Positions 45,889 to 57,895 of a stretch of DNA of 64,000 nucleotides are shown here, piece by piece; the stretch's first letter is position 1, and every line of letters starts with the position of its first letter. Location of the stretch: the NCBI RefSeq assembly GCF_019649055.1, contig NW_026570256.1, positions 310,001-374,000 of the forward strand. Direction: 5' to 3'. Made by a program: the position numbers and the translations under genes. The notes below the pieces were generated by a model that had not been told where the DNA came from, ran no database searches, and saw only the letters and a program-made list of their open reading frames with translations. Source of the DNA: Paramacrobiotus metropolitanus. Lineage: Eukaryota > Tardigrada > Eutardigrada > Parachela > Macrobiotidae.

Positions 45889-48344
45889 TGCTTTGGGCAG
45901 TCAATGATGCGTACTTTCAGGTAACGACAATGTAGCTATTGCTGTAATCTCGAGTTTCTGCTTTGCTATCTTTTTCGATGTTGGAAGTGTTGGATGCAGG
46001 AAGCGATCAGTCAAGGACTTAAGGGGATTCATCAGACGGTCAGCGACAACCTTTCGTGTGGAACGAACATCTCGTCGTATTATCCTCAGCGCAGACGCAC
46101 AATGATTGGCGGGAAAATATATGGACGCACAGTGAAATGGTGCCCGGTACCAGTTGGAATGAATCTCGCGTAAAAAGTAAGGGCGATTTCTCCGCAGTCA
46201 GATCAAGCGGGAAGATTGAAGGGGCTGACGGGTCGTTCGGTGATGCTCTGGTGGAACCGAATAGTTCATCCGTTCCCGGCACCTAAACGGCAGCTTCCGG
46301 TGACAGTGACTGGGTCAGATTTGATCTGCAGATTCGCCGTCATCATTAACAGAGCAGGCGGTGATGTGCTTCCAGATTTATCTTCCGGATAATGGGAAAT
46401 CGCCGGCAATCAGAAGCGTGCACGGATCGTTCACTGGACGGCCCTATAATGAGCATTCCGTACAGGTATTCAAACCTGAAGAAGAGTTCGAGTGTGTATG
46501 AGCCCAGTGACGGCTACAGTGCTACAATCCGACCATTCCCCAGACAGCCTTGGAATCCTCCGCGATCCATAGTGGTACTGGTGATCACTTTCTCATCTAT
46601 ACTTTCGATGTAGAACGGCACACTGACGACAGTACGCTTGGATAGCTTCACAATGAACCACCATCGTCCACCCGATGTCCGTTAGGCGCGGGCACAGGAG
46701 CGTTTCCTCCTGACACGACAAGGGTTGTGACGAAAATGCCAACGTGATCACACACATCCTGTGTTGAACTGACCGATGGCTAGATTATGGTGCCGAAGAG
46801 AATTGCCTTTGATCGAATGTACAACGCTTCGGGGTCAGACCGTTGAGCAGCCGACAAAGTCATAAAAGCTGCAACGCGATGATTTCTGCAAGTTTACAAG
46901 CATATCAGCAATTTCAAAATTACTGTATATCTTGTTTGCAAATTTTTCCAGGCTACAGTTATCAGTTTGGTTAAAACATACACAGCAGAAAGCTACAGTA
47001 CAAAACAAAAACGATCTGAAGTCAAGAAAACTAAGAATCACTGCTCGTATTAATTTTAAAGATTGAATATCCATCAAAAATAAATCTGGCCTTGAATTTC
47101 ATTGTTGGCACACTCACCGATTGTTTTCGCGGGTCTTGCAGCTGCATCGCATCGCTCCTCAGTGAAAGTGAAATCCAAATCATCTACAGGGACGACGCAG
47201 CGGTGTCACCATGCGCATGTCCCCACTGTCGTCCCGAATCGATGGCGCCGTCACTGCCGTCACTCCGATCTTCTCTTGCGTGACGACATCTTCGCCTCAG
47301 CATCATCGTCCTCCAACTTCCGACTCATGGCTAATTCGCGGCAGAGTTCCAGCACTTCTTGCACCTACTCAGCCAATGAAGACAACTCTTGAATGGCCAG
47401 AACGTTTCCAGCATCAGCGGCGTACCACCCAGGAACCCTGCGTCGCGAGAGAAGTGCTCCTGATATCGAACTGGGCGTTCTGCGAGAACGTAACGGCTCC
47501 CAGCAAATGCGTAATCGGCATCTGCCGGGCTGTGTGCTTGGACGGCGACGTCAGCGATGGCGTCAATGCTCAGGCTATATGCTCAGAAGGCCCTGACGGG
47601 CGGACGACAAAACCGCAGAAATACCGTGATACCTGTGCCCGATGCCTCGATCGTATCTTAAAAACTGCATACGGTTTATTGCAGTTAGCCCGATTTGCAA
47701 CCACTCTTGGCCTATGCAGATTAGGTGTTAATGCTGTTGAGCAGTTTGCCTGTTAGTAAACCAAGGAAAGGCTGGTTTTATTATCAAATTTTTGGAAAAA
47801 GTAAGCAATTTTTGCATTTGCGTTGCTGCTACTCAGTTTGCTACTGCCTAATAAAAAACTACAATTCCAGCCGATAGCCAATAAGTTTCGATAGTTGTCA
47901 TCTTACCACCGCTTACCTACAGTATCGGGAAGAACGAGATGGGGATGGGGATTTCACTGAATACTGTATTCAACAGGTTGGTACAATGTATTGCTATTGT
48001 ACGTATAATTATTGTACAATAGAAATGCAGTATGTCGCAATACTGCATGCAGACCGGCCGGCATAATTATTATAAACACGGCAAACCACGCCTCTATCTG
48101 CGCAGTGCGCATTCATCGAATGGCATTCCGTACATTTTATTAGACCGGCCGTTTTAAATCACAGCGCTATTGCAGCCACCCAGGCCGGCGTTTGCACAGT
48201 TTATTTTTTGTGTTTAAATTAGAAGTTGCTACCGCTCTTGCCGTGATTGATCGCCAAATGGCCCAAATCACTGAAATCAGCAGTTTAACGAGTGTTTGAA
48301 CAGTTAACAAATGCTGAATATATATTGCCAGAGCACCCACAACG
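45889..48344. other. No gene established
   Basis: Plus-strand stretches at 46040-46620 and 47092-47756 look like decayed coding sequence, with scattered stops and a Cys-rich run near 47490-47640. No domain or splice pattern could be fixed. The last 300 bp are the promoter flank of the MAD1-like gene. Confidence 0.3.
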
Positions 48345-51300
48345 ATGTCTTCGTCCGAGAATTTCCAACCTCTTCGCCGTCCCCCTTCCACCCTTACTTC
48401 CGCATCCTATCCTCCCGTATTCTCCCATCCTCCACCGCCACCCGCCCGCGAGTATTCTTTACCCTCCGCTGCTGCCCCTGGCACTCGCCCCTCGATGATC
48501 AGCGCCGCCAGCACCCCGCTGCGACCGGGCGAGAATCGGCGCGGAGTGCGTTCCCCAACAGTCAACCGCAATTACAACCAGCCCCGCGGCCGTCTGACGT
48601 TCAACGCGGAGAGTGTGGAGAATGGGACGGACGAGCAGCGGAAAACGGCACAGGAGACCCCCGCCAGTGAGGCAGGGGCGGGGAGACTGCGCGAGACGCT
48701 GCGCAGAAATCAGAAGTGGAAAGCTCCGAGCGAGTGTTGGCCACGTTTCGCAGGCTGGATGGGGCGCCCGTTGGCGAGGGAAGAGCGGCGACGAGAATTT
48801 GCGAGGGGAAAATGGTGAGGAACTCTCAGAAACTATTTGCAGCGTTCTTTGCCTGTTTGATTTTTGATTGGGTTTTGTCATTTTATTCCCTGCGCAGTGC
48901 AATTTCCGTCCCTTTTGAAGAGCTTAATTGTTATTTTAGAGTGCTGATTATTTTTTGCGACTATTTTAATTTAAAGTGGATATTTAATGATTAAGTTTTT
49001 TATTTTTACGAAATTTTGCAAGGCAGTCGCTGCTTGTAGTCGATTCCACAACGGAGAAACGACGACTGGATTCCGGCGGCGAGATGAGCCTTAATTTCTC
49101 CTTATTGCCTGGAAAAACCACGGGTTTAATTAAGTTGGAGAAGGAGATCACGCCTGTGACTTTCGAGCGCGATTTATTGAAGGAAGAAGTCAGCTTGGAA
49201 TGATTGCGGACGGAGGAGACACTGCGCAAGTACAAGCAAGACGAAGACATGAGTTATATTATCTCCTTTTGCATGATTTATATTTTTACGATTAGTTAAT
49301 TAGTAATTTCGTTACTTATTATTAATTATTTTTTGTTATGTATTATTTTCCATTAGAAAATTTTAATCCGATAATTATTTCTCTTGCATTAAATCAGCAA
49401 ACGTTTTTATTTTTTCGATCGTTTTTTAAGAGTACATTTGTGCGATTAATAAACGAATTTTCCCGAATTAAATATCTGGAACTGTGGCAGCGTAGCAGTG
49501 TTAATTCCTTTTTCTTGGCAGGCTGCCATGGCTTTGGAACTGCGTCCGCGTTGTGAATTTTGGCGATAAATTAGTTTTTTTTTCTACAGATAAAATCAGT
49601 GTTATGATTTATGCAACAAAACTGATGTGTGCGATATTTGTCAGAAAATCGAAAATATGTATTTAGAAAATAATTCAGGAATTTAAATCATATTTAAACG
49701 TAGGGATAGTGTGGAGCGCATTTTGCAGTTTTACCATTGCGATATCTATGCGTACAGTATTTAAATGAAACTCATTCTTTCTTGGCAGGCTGCCATGGCC
49801 AAAGCCGGGGAAATGTGGTCGCAGGCGGAGAAGATTCTGCAGGAGAACGACCGGCTGCGCGAGAAGATGGACAAGGCGGAAACGGAGGGAATCGCCATGC
49901 GGAAGCAGTACGAAGAGCAGATTGCCCACATCAAAATGGAGCATATGACGCGCACGCAGCAGCTGGACCGAGATCTGCGCGCAGTGAGAATCTGCTGCTC
50001 AACGAGCGCTTCAAGACGTAAGTGGACTTTTGTATCCGTCTTGATTTCATGAATGCTCCGCTGACTTGGCTCAGTTTCCGCTCACTCGGCTCTTGGCTAC
50101 TTTCGTTTTTAATTACTGATTATCAGAAGTATTTGCCATGGTAGAATTTTTGCATAATTTGTTTTTCTTAGAACGTAATGCAGTGGCAGTTTTAGTGAAT
50201 TAGACGGAAATGGTGCATTTGTTTGGTTTTTGAACAGGCTTTTGTACTTCACTGAACTACCAATAAATTAAAGGATAAATCATTTTCAGAATTTACAGTT
50301 TACAACAGAGCAATTAGAACAGATACGAGAATTTGATAGGTGGCTATACCACTTCTTTTTGCATTCAGTGTCACGCAACCATCGATAATAAGCAAATATG
50401 AAAAATAACTGACACGCAATACATTGTTTTAAGGTACGCGATACTTTTAAACGGATCAAAAAAACCATCGACCAGTCGTCGAGCCGCCGCGGTGATCCGT
50501 CCATCATGGCGAAATTGCGCGATCTGGAAGAGCGGGCCACACGCAGCCAGACGCTGGCCGACAACTTTGAGCAGATGTACAACCGGACATTCTCATCGGA
50601 ATCCCAATTAAAGACCAGCTTGGAGGACCTCCAGCGCCGCTACGAAGCGGAGACGGTGCGGGCGCATGAACAACTGCAGAATCTGACGGAGGAGAACGAG
50701 GAGCTACGGACGGTTAAGGAAGAACTGGAGGAGCGGCTGGGCGAATGGACGCTGCGGATGCTGCGCGGGGAATACGATCCCACGCGGACGGAGGTCGTGG
50801 TGGTCGGGGAGAGTCCGTTGGAGGCGGCGCAGAAGGAGTTCTTGGCGGAGGCGGGGAAGGTGTTGGAGGAGAACAAACTGCTGCAGGAGAAACTCAACCA
50901 GGTGAAGATGGGCGGCGGATACAGCGGGGATGTGACGGTGAATGCGGAGGAGCTCCTGCGCGGTCCCGGCGAACAGCTGGAAGGTGAGAGTAACAATCGC
51001 CAAATATCGCTTTTTATGGTTGTTGCAACTGCTTTTTTGGGGGTCACTGGCTTTTCTCTTAAAAAATTCACTGTTTTCACATGTTAGTGTGCCCGCGTTG
51101 CGTTTTTTCAATCGATACTGTGAAGAACAGTGCTACGGAGTATGGTTACTATCCCCAAGAAAGTTATCGTAGTGCAGTGGCTGCAAATTGCCGTGGGTCA
51201 AAATTTGAGTAGTGATTACCGGGTAGTGATCCAGATAAAGATTTACAAGTTCCGAGATGAATTTATAAATTTTGCTTGATAATGTGCAGTATAACTTAAA

Positions 51301-51836
51301 TTATAAAATTGAAGAGATTTACCTCGTATGTTGTCGAAATACTTGGTTTTTTTATTTGAATGCAGTCGATACGAATATTACTTGTGTGATTATTAACGCT
51401 GTCGTCGCCCCGTTTTTCTACATAATTGTTTAATGCACCCATTTCCGTTAATACCCGTACTACTGTACGTATTCAAGTCCAGAATTTTGCAGAATTGAGG
51501 AAGCAGCTGGAGAAAGCGGAGAAGCAGCGCAGCCAGGACATGGTCTCCTTCAAGAAGTCCAGCCAGAGCTTCCGGCACGTGTGCCACGACCTGCTGGGTT
51601 GGAACATCCGCTACGACGGCAACAAGATCGTCTTCCGCGTGGCCGACGTTCCGGCCAACGAGACGATTGTCTTCGAGCGGGAGGACGAGAACAAGCCGTG
51701 GGAACTGCGCAGCAACGACTACACCACGGCCAACCAGGTCTTCGTCGAGTTCTTCACCAGCCACCAGAGTCCCCCGCATCATCCTCAAGATCCTCTCCGA
51801 GCGCACTCTTATTGTATGGACTCCCCCACTCCGTAA
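48345..51836 (+). CDS. Mitotic checkpoint protein MAD1 homologue, disrupted as read
   Basis: Likely exons are 48345-48814, 49027-about 49250, 49789-50017, 50434-50983 and 51493-51836. The N-terminus is disordered Pro/Ser-rich, and long coiled coils follow. Exon 4 has the MAD1 signature GEYDPTRTEVVVVGESP, aligning with the family's YDP-x-x-T block and the MAD2-interaction motif. The last exon is the RWD-like C-terminal domain (FRHVCHDLLGW, then VFERED, then TTANQVFVEFF). MAD1 recruits MAD2 to unattached kinetochores. The exon 4/5 joint fits in phase 1. Breaks are a frame change at the G-rich 48675-48683, a TGA at 49201-49203, a frame change near 49982, and a C-run at 51771-51775 after which another frame (RIILKILSERTLI) matches the family end better. 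MAD1 is normally single-copy and needed for checkpoint control, so sequence error or a duplicate pseudogene are both possible. Confidence 0.75.
49512..49799 (+). repeat. Duplicated splice acceptor block
   Basis: TTCTTGGCAGGCTGCCATGG occurs near 49512-49531 and again at about 49779-49798. The second is the true acceptor plus first codons of MAD1-like exon 3. The first is followed by only a few open codons. It looks like a local tandem duplication leaving a decoy acceptor. Confidence 0.7.
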
Positions 51837-52347
51837 AGGCGTGGCTGTGATTTTCTTCTTATTTGATAGAGCCGTTTCTGTAACATTTTGTTTGTTTTTC
51901 ATGAATTCTTTATCGGTCTGTATGTCGTATTTTATCGGGAATGGTGCGTTCAACATTCATGTGAGTGATCTGGAATGAACACCTGTGTTCCGAAATAAAA
52001 TGCTTCAGTAATGATAGAGGCCAGTTGCAATTGGGTAACCGTTGCGCGTCGGATAACGGAGAAACACCGGAAAAGGCTATCAAAAAAAAAGATTCAGCAA
52101 AACAAATTACATCAGCTGATCTTCAGGTGAAAAGGCTAGTGACGGTACAGGAAATAAACAACGAGGTGGGACTGAGAAAGTCCTTTTAATATGGCTTGCT
52201 CACTTCACTTTGATTTTTCTAGTATGTACAGCTTGTTTGCAGAATTTTGAATGAATTTTGCATCTTTTAATCAATTACGTGTACGTAGTCTGAAACTCTG
52301 AATTACTGAAGGACTGACATGCCGCGATAACGAGAGTTTGTGAACAG

Positions 52348-52818
52348 AAAGTACCACTACCAATCGGATCTTCCCTACCGTCACATAATGCTGCCATTTC
52401 AAACGGTGCCACAGGCATTGCGGATAATCCCAGCGTGCAATCAGCGGCTGATAACAAGGAATCTGCTGGCGGGGCGGCGGCTAGTGGACAAGGCCTTCCT
52501 CACAATCAGCCGGCAAAGGGGGTCCGACTAATGCGAGCAATAATACTGCGGCCGGATCAACAGGCAAGCACTTTCACGCTACTTATCACATGCACACAAA
52601 ATAACAAATAAACATCGTGACCTTTTACAGACGGTGGACCAAACATCGTTGTCATTATTGCCGCGATTGTTATTGCGGTATGTAACAACCATGCGACCAT
52701 GACCTTTGTTTGTACTGTATTTGTAATTAAACAGGCCATCTTGCTGATTATCGGCGGCATAGTACTCTACAAACACAATCACCACAGACGTCGTCATCCG
52801 GAAGAAGATGAAGATTAA
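52348..52818 (+). CDS. C-terminal exons of a single-pass membrane protein
   Basis: The exons are 52348-52563, 52631-52677 and 52735-52818. The first encodes a Ser/Ala/Asn/Gly-rich stalk. The second and third together encode one transmembrane helix (VVIIAAIVIA, AILLIIGGIVLY) followed by a short His/Arg then acidic tail (RRRHPEEDED) and TAA. The 57-bp last intron is GT-AG in phase 0. The 67-bp one before it starts with GC (CAG/GCAAGC), a typical GC-AG donor, in phase 1. The first exon changes frame at the G-run 52518-52522, so one base may be missing. The 5' exons were not found; a Lys-rich ORF at 51965-52189 is a candidate. No family is recognised. It probably sits in the plasma membrane with the tail inside. 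Confidence 0.6.
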
Positions 52819-54818
52819 GAGGACGAGGAACAGTCGCAGCATTAACCGGTGCCTCGTTTAGCCGTTGAGGACAGAATTCTCTAAAGCGGATTCGGGGGAA
52901 GTGCAAATATTCATGCTCAAAAACGGTATTAGTAGAAAACCATGTTTGACTTAAGGAAGGTTGTACCGCTAAACTTGCCTGGTTGTCGTCAGAAATGGAA
53001 CAAAATAGTCTCTGAGCGGTGACAAAGTAGTTATTAATACTGTAGCAGCTACGGCGTTTCTTTAAATTTCGCTTGCAAAACTGCCTATATTGTAGTTCTT
53101 TATTGCATGTAATGCATCGCAAGCTGGGACTAAGAGAGAATTTTCAGCTAGAGAATAACACTCTTTATTTATGTTTACATCGCGACATAGCAGTCTCACC
53201 ATTTTCTATACTCGTCGTCACGATTAGCCAGTTCTTACACTTTTTCTGGTTTGTTGTTGGTGGCTATCTTTGAGTTAGTGTTTATTTGGCGAGTAAAATG
53301 GATGATTATAATAAAATGGATCAGATTATAACTTACCCACGTGTTAAATAAAATGTAACGGTACTTATTATTTTCAAGCAGGAGGCGAGAAGGCCGCATC
53401 CGTACATGGATTACGTTCAATGCCTCTCCCAGGAGACCATCAGGCGACACTAGTGGTAAACCGCAGTATACGCTGGAGTTTGTCCGTTACTGGCTCTTCA
53501 ATACTGACTTATTTTGAATCACAAGATTCACACGATTTGTTTTTTTAACAAGTACTGTACTGTACTCTACAGAGTACTACATTGGTATACAGATAGGATC
53601 CTACCTATCACGACAGCAAGCAAACACTGTTTTATATCGTTTTCTGATACTGGATAGCCAAAATGATTTGTGTTTCATTGCAGTTGAAATTGTAAATGTT
53701 AAAAAATCAGTTGACAGCTAGCTAGCGTTAAAAAAAAATTGTAAAAGGCGCTCGCTGACGCAGTCCCTTCTTTAAACGCGAAATATCTCCTCGATTCCTA
53801 ACACAGCCATTCTGCTCAACTTGTAGACATCCACCAGTCTCAGATCAGTTTCTATCCATGATCTCGCTGTTCCGTCGGCGTGAAATCCGCAGAATCTACG
53901 TAAAAAATGCAGTATTATTTCATGTGCTAATTAACGTATTTTTTTCCGTCAGTAATTTATCCTGTGAACCGGTTACTTTTACCTTTTTAATTTATTCGAG
54001 GCGCAAGCACGGCTCTTAATTATTTTTTTATGAAGCGCTTGCATGCCACTTTCAACTGACTTGTATTGTTTCAGATTGTATTGCCACAAATTAAGTTTTG
54101 GCACGATTCCGTTTAGAGCAGGAAATCGTCGAAAATTTAAGAATGCCTTCAGAAAAAGATACCTGGCACGTTTAACAAAGAAATGTCAGAAAAACTTGTA
54201 AATCAAAATAAATTCGAGAATGTCGCATTATACGGAGCTAATTTCTAAAATTCTAGGAATTTTTTAGGGGAATAGATTGTAATTTTAAAAAATACATCGC
54301 TTTAATTTGGAAAAAGGTAGAGGAGGTCCGGTTTAAAGAAAACATTGTATACTGAGGTCTGAGTATGATTCGAAATATAAAAAGGACAACAAGTAAAATG
54401 CCAGCGTTTTTCAGCTATTCGCATTCCGCCTCAAAACTCACGCGATGCTCCGTTCTTTTCCGAAGCTCTGCTGTAAAAGACTAAAATCCCCATAGCCTGT
54501 TAAATACTAACCATAAAGAAAAATCTGAACCATAATCGCAGTAAAACAGCGGCCAAATTAAAATCTCAGAGGCAATCCTGAAGCCGTAACGTTATTATAT
54601 TAAAGTGGCAAAGGAACCAAAAATTTGGGCTGCAAATCGTGCGTACACAGTACTGTACAACATACTACGCGGTTGCCTAACGCTACTTCTGTAATGAGGT
54701 TTTTTTTTACTCAACAGAGTAGAAGATACATCAGTCGCACTCACGATTTATGCTAATACGAAAAGGTTTTGCTTAGCCGTTCATTTTGAGTTCACTAGAT
54801 CTATAAATTTCAAGTAAC
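52819..54818. other. No gene seen
   Basis: AT-rich sequence with short ORFs of random look. The GTACTGTACTGTACTCTAC run near 53567 is simple sequence. Nothing else stands out. Confidence 0.45.
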
Positions 54819-57387
54819 TTACAGTGAGAGATATGCTCGAATGCTGTCCCATTCATGCGGATAGGCGAGTGACCGCACCCAACGAGCATGAATACTCTTG
54901 ACCTTCACGTAAACGTCATCCGCGACAGGTGCAAAATTACTGTCCAGCGCCCACATGAATTTGCTGGTCATGCTCTCCCAATCTTGGCAGCCATCCAAAA
55001 CGAGTTTTGGGATAGTGACTTGCAGTTGATCAATCTCGCCCCGGAACTCGCGGGTGAGAGGTTTCATCCACGTAACCTCATGGGCTGGCAGCCGTATAAG
55101 TCTGACTATACTTATAGATGAATCAAAAAATATTTGATATAAAGCTGGACTAAAAATATTGCTCAGTTTCCAGTTGTGCAGCACGATACGTTGGCTGGTG
55201 TTGTGGTAATACTGTAACCATACTGTCCCACCATAATTCCCGTAATAGTTAGCGTTCTCAGGGTCCGACCACCTACCATATCCGCATATGCCACCGGCAT
55301 GGGGTAAAGTGTAATCTTTGAAAACTAATGTAGGCCACTTGATTTGCATGACTGATAACAAATTCCATAAGTAGTACTTGTTAGCGAAAGGTTGCAGTAT
55401 AGCCAAGCTCTTGGTGGTTGAGCTGATGGTACGGCTCAGCAGGACTGCTCCTCTGAAGCAGTTGAAGTTGACGGATTGTGTGTTGTTAGTACATGTCCCC
55501 AAACTGATGCTGATGTGTTCGGTTGCGCAACGACTGCTCAGGAGCTCCTGCCATAAAGCGCACGCTCTGAATACAGCGAAGCCAGATATCAACAAAACGG
55601 ACGCTGAATTATTTACGAGTAAACTTCCGAGTTCTTCGTATTTTTTAAGCATTTTTGTGAATTACAATAATAATGAACTCTGTGTGGAACTACTGGCAGG
55701 CTGTAGTCGAACGCACGTTAAAAATATTTATTAGTATATAGTACTATCTGTATATACTATTTTCCCGTCCTCACCGCTCATGGTCAGGATCACGTATTGG
55801 CTAAAAATTGCCATTTTACCAATAAAAACACAGATTCCAGTACTCTACCCAAGAGGCGGCCACCAGGCTTGCAAAGAACAAAAGCTGTATGAAATCAATA
55901 TCTGAAAACTTGTACCTTGTAAAGTGGACAAGTTTCATGAACTACGAAGTATGACTTCAAAACTAGCTGGTACAGGAACCGACAGCTACGCCGTTTGCGC
56001 TGGGCCTTATTTGCCGTCTTAAAATTGTTCACCGGCAGGACCACCGTGGTAAAAATGATAGGTGCTGTGCAGTAGTTCGTTGGTTATTAATTTTATGATT
56101 AGGTTATTCATGATAAATGCTGCGCATTGATGCATAATAAGGGTTATTCATGAATCATGATTATTCTTGTCTTGGACTTATGGGGCACTTGGGTAAGATT
56201 GACCATAATATCTGCCCAGAGCGTACTGTGCGTATGAAGGCACCTTGGTTTTAAAGCATTAAGTACAAATTTTTCTTCACCTTTTCATTTTTTCACATGA
56301 ATGCAGTTCCAGAAAAGAAAAGATTTCGCTCAGGAGGACAGGCGGAAGATTACCAATAGAAGCACAATTCAGCTGGTCAGTCCGTGCATCCACAAGCAGA
56401 GAAAGGTATCGGGACTTTCATACTGCATCAGTTTAATCTGTTAATAGGCACTGAAGCTCGATAGAAAGCCGCTTGCTCGATTGTTCATTGACTCGCGATA
56501 TTTTATTATTTCGCTGCAAGCGGTATATTAACAATGGATTCTCTACTGTGGTATACTGTAATTCCCAGCACAATCGGGAATCTCGACTTTCCAAACCTGA
56601 TTCGCAGAGAAGCTCTTCACTTTCGCTAAGGTCAGCGCGAAAGTACGGTGGCAGATCGTCCCGGGTGGCTAGATGGGTCAGCAGCATTTCCGACAGAGCT
56701 GTGGACATCCGCTGCGCCGTTTGTGCGTCAGCTGACAGACTGACAACAATAAACATGCATCCGTCCGGTTGGATGCGGAGGTGAAATCGACAGCAATCCG
56801 ATAAGGTGGCCAACGCTTCATCGTGTCGCGAAAATGCTTGATGATCCGCGATCTGTCGGAAGCGTCATTAAAATGTGTTGCGTTTTGTCAAACGGAACGA
56901 AAAACTTTCTGAACATTAGTCCATCGACTCGGCACAGCAGCGGCGGATCGGTGACCGGCATTTGGACGGCAACCTGGCATTTATCCACGAATTCCATGCG
57001 AGCCTTGTGAGACGCGCTCTTCTTCGTTTTGACGCAAAATATTCGGCAAGATGTGCACGCAGTGACTCTTCTAACGATAACAGCTGGCCGAAAACGAAAT
57101 GGCCCGTCGTCTTCGTCACGGAGAGCCGCAAATACCCGCTTGCCGGTATACACATTCCGGTGGATGTCCTCAATGAACGGTAAGGGTCACACGCGGGCCG
57201 CGTGGATCCAGCCAGGTTTGACTTTTGTGGACCTGAAGTGAATGTAGGCGTAGTCTACGGAGATATTCTGTATGTTTCCCAGCCAATACACGTTGTCATC
57301 ATTGCGAACGACGACAGTGTTCTCGTAGCTCATTTGCTGCGCATCAAATAAGAGCCGTTCATACGGTGGCAGTGACGATGAAATCAT
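54819..57387 (-). pseudogene. Agenet/KH-like plus F-box family (copy D), disrupted
   Basis: On the minus strand, exon 1 starts at an ATG at 57387. The first Agenet-like unit (VYWLGNIQNISVDYAYIHF) comes before a TGA at 57187-57189, at a position where Trp fits the flanking PLP. The second unit (FAALRDEDDGPFRFRPAVIV) follows, then RKFFVPFD. A one-base frame change lies near 56850. After it comes a KH-like segment (ALATLSDCCRFHLRI, then MFIVVSLSADAQTAQRM) close to FMRP's KH0 pattern. The F-box exon ends at 56281 (LPPVLLSEIFSFLELHSC) with GTGAAG and joins in phase 2 to the exon starting at 55566. That exon runs to a CT/GTAAGT donor just before 54819, the same codon phase as the YEL/W joint of copies A and B. 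The last exon was not found. The upstream limit of the F-box exon is unclear. Confidence 0.65.
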
Positions 57388-57453
57388 TTTGGCACGAGTC
57401 TTGGACCTTTGAGAAAACAAGAGATATTTATTGCAAACCCGGTGCATTTGCAA

Positions 57454-57663
57454 GCATGTGGAAAATTACGCTCCCTTGTGACTACTCAAACTCTGACAGC
57501 TCAAAGTCTGACTCTGACTGGCAAAAGCCTGACTCTGACCGGTATGCTCTGAAAACTGTCCAACAATCAAACTAGGTTCTTAGGTTTCCAGGTTTACACT
57601 GAGTCTCTCCTTATTTTTATTAGGTTATACCAAGGGGACTAAGGTCACTTATGTTATTTAAGT
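57454..57663. other. Short spacer with CTGACTCT units
   Basis: Upstream of copy D. CTCTGAC/GTCTGAC words recur at about 57494-57541, giving a small imperfect tandem patch. Confidence 0.4.
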
Positions 57664-57895
57664 TTTCTTAGGAACCTAGGAAACCTAAAAAACCTTAGAA
57701 TAACCTAAGAAACCTTAGAATAACCTAAGAAACCTAAGAATAACCTAAGAAACCTCAAGAACCTAAGAAACGTAAAAAACCTAGGGTAGGAAACCTAAGA
57801 ACCATAAGAAACCTTAGAATAATCTAAGAAACCTAAGAAACGTAAGTACAATCTCACAATAACCTAGGAACCTCGGAATAGCTTAATGAACCTTA
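57664..57895. repeat. Minisatellite of 10/20-bp AACCTAAGAA units
   Basis: Degenerate tandem units AACCTAAGAA and AACCTTAGAAT cover the interval. The 20-bp higher-order unit AACCTTAGAATAACCTAAGA is clearest at 57690-57750. An inverted GGTTCTTAGGTTTCC block lies just before it, near 57573. Confidence 0.9.
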
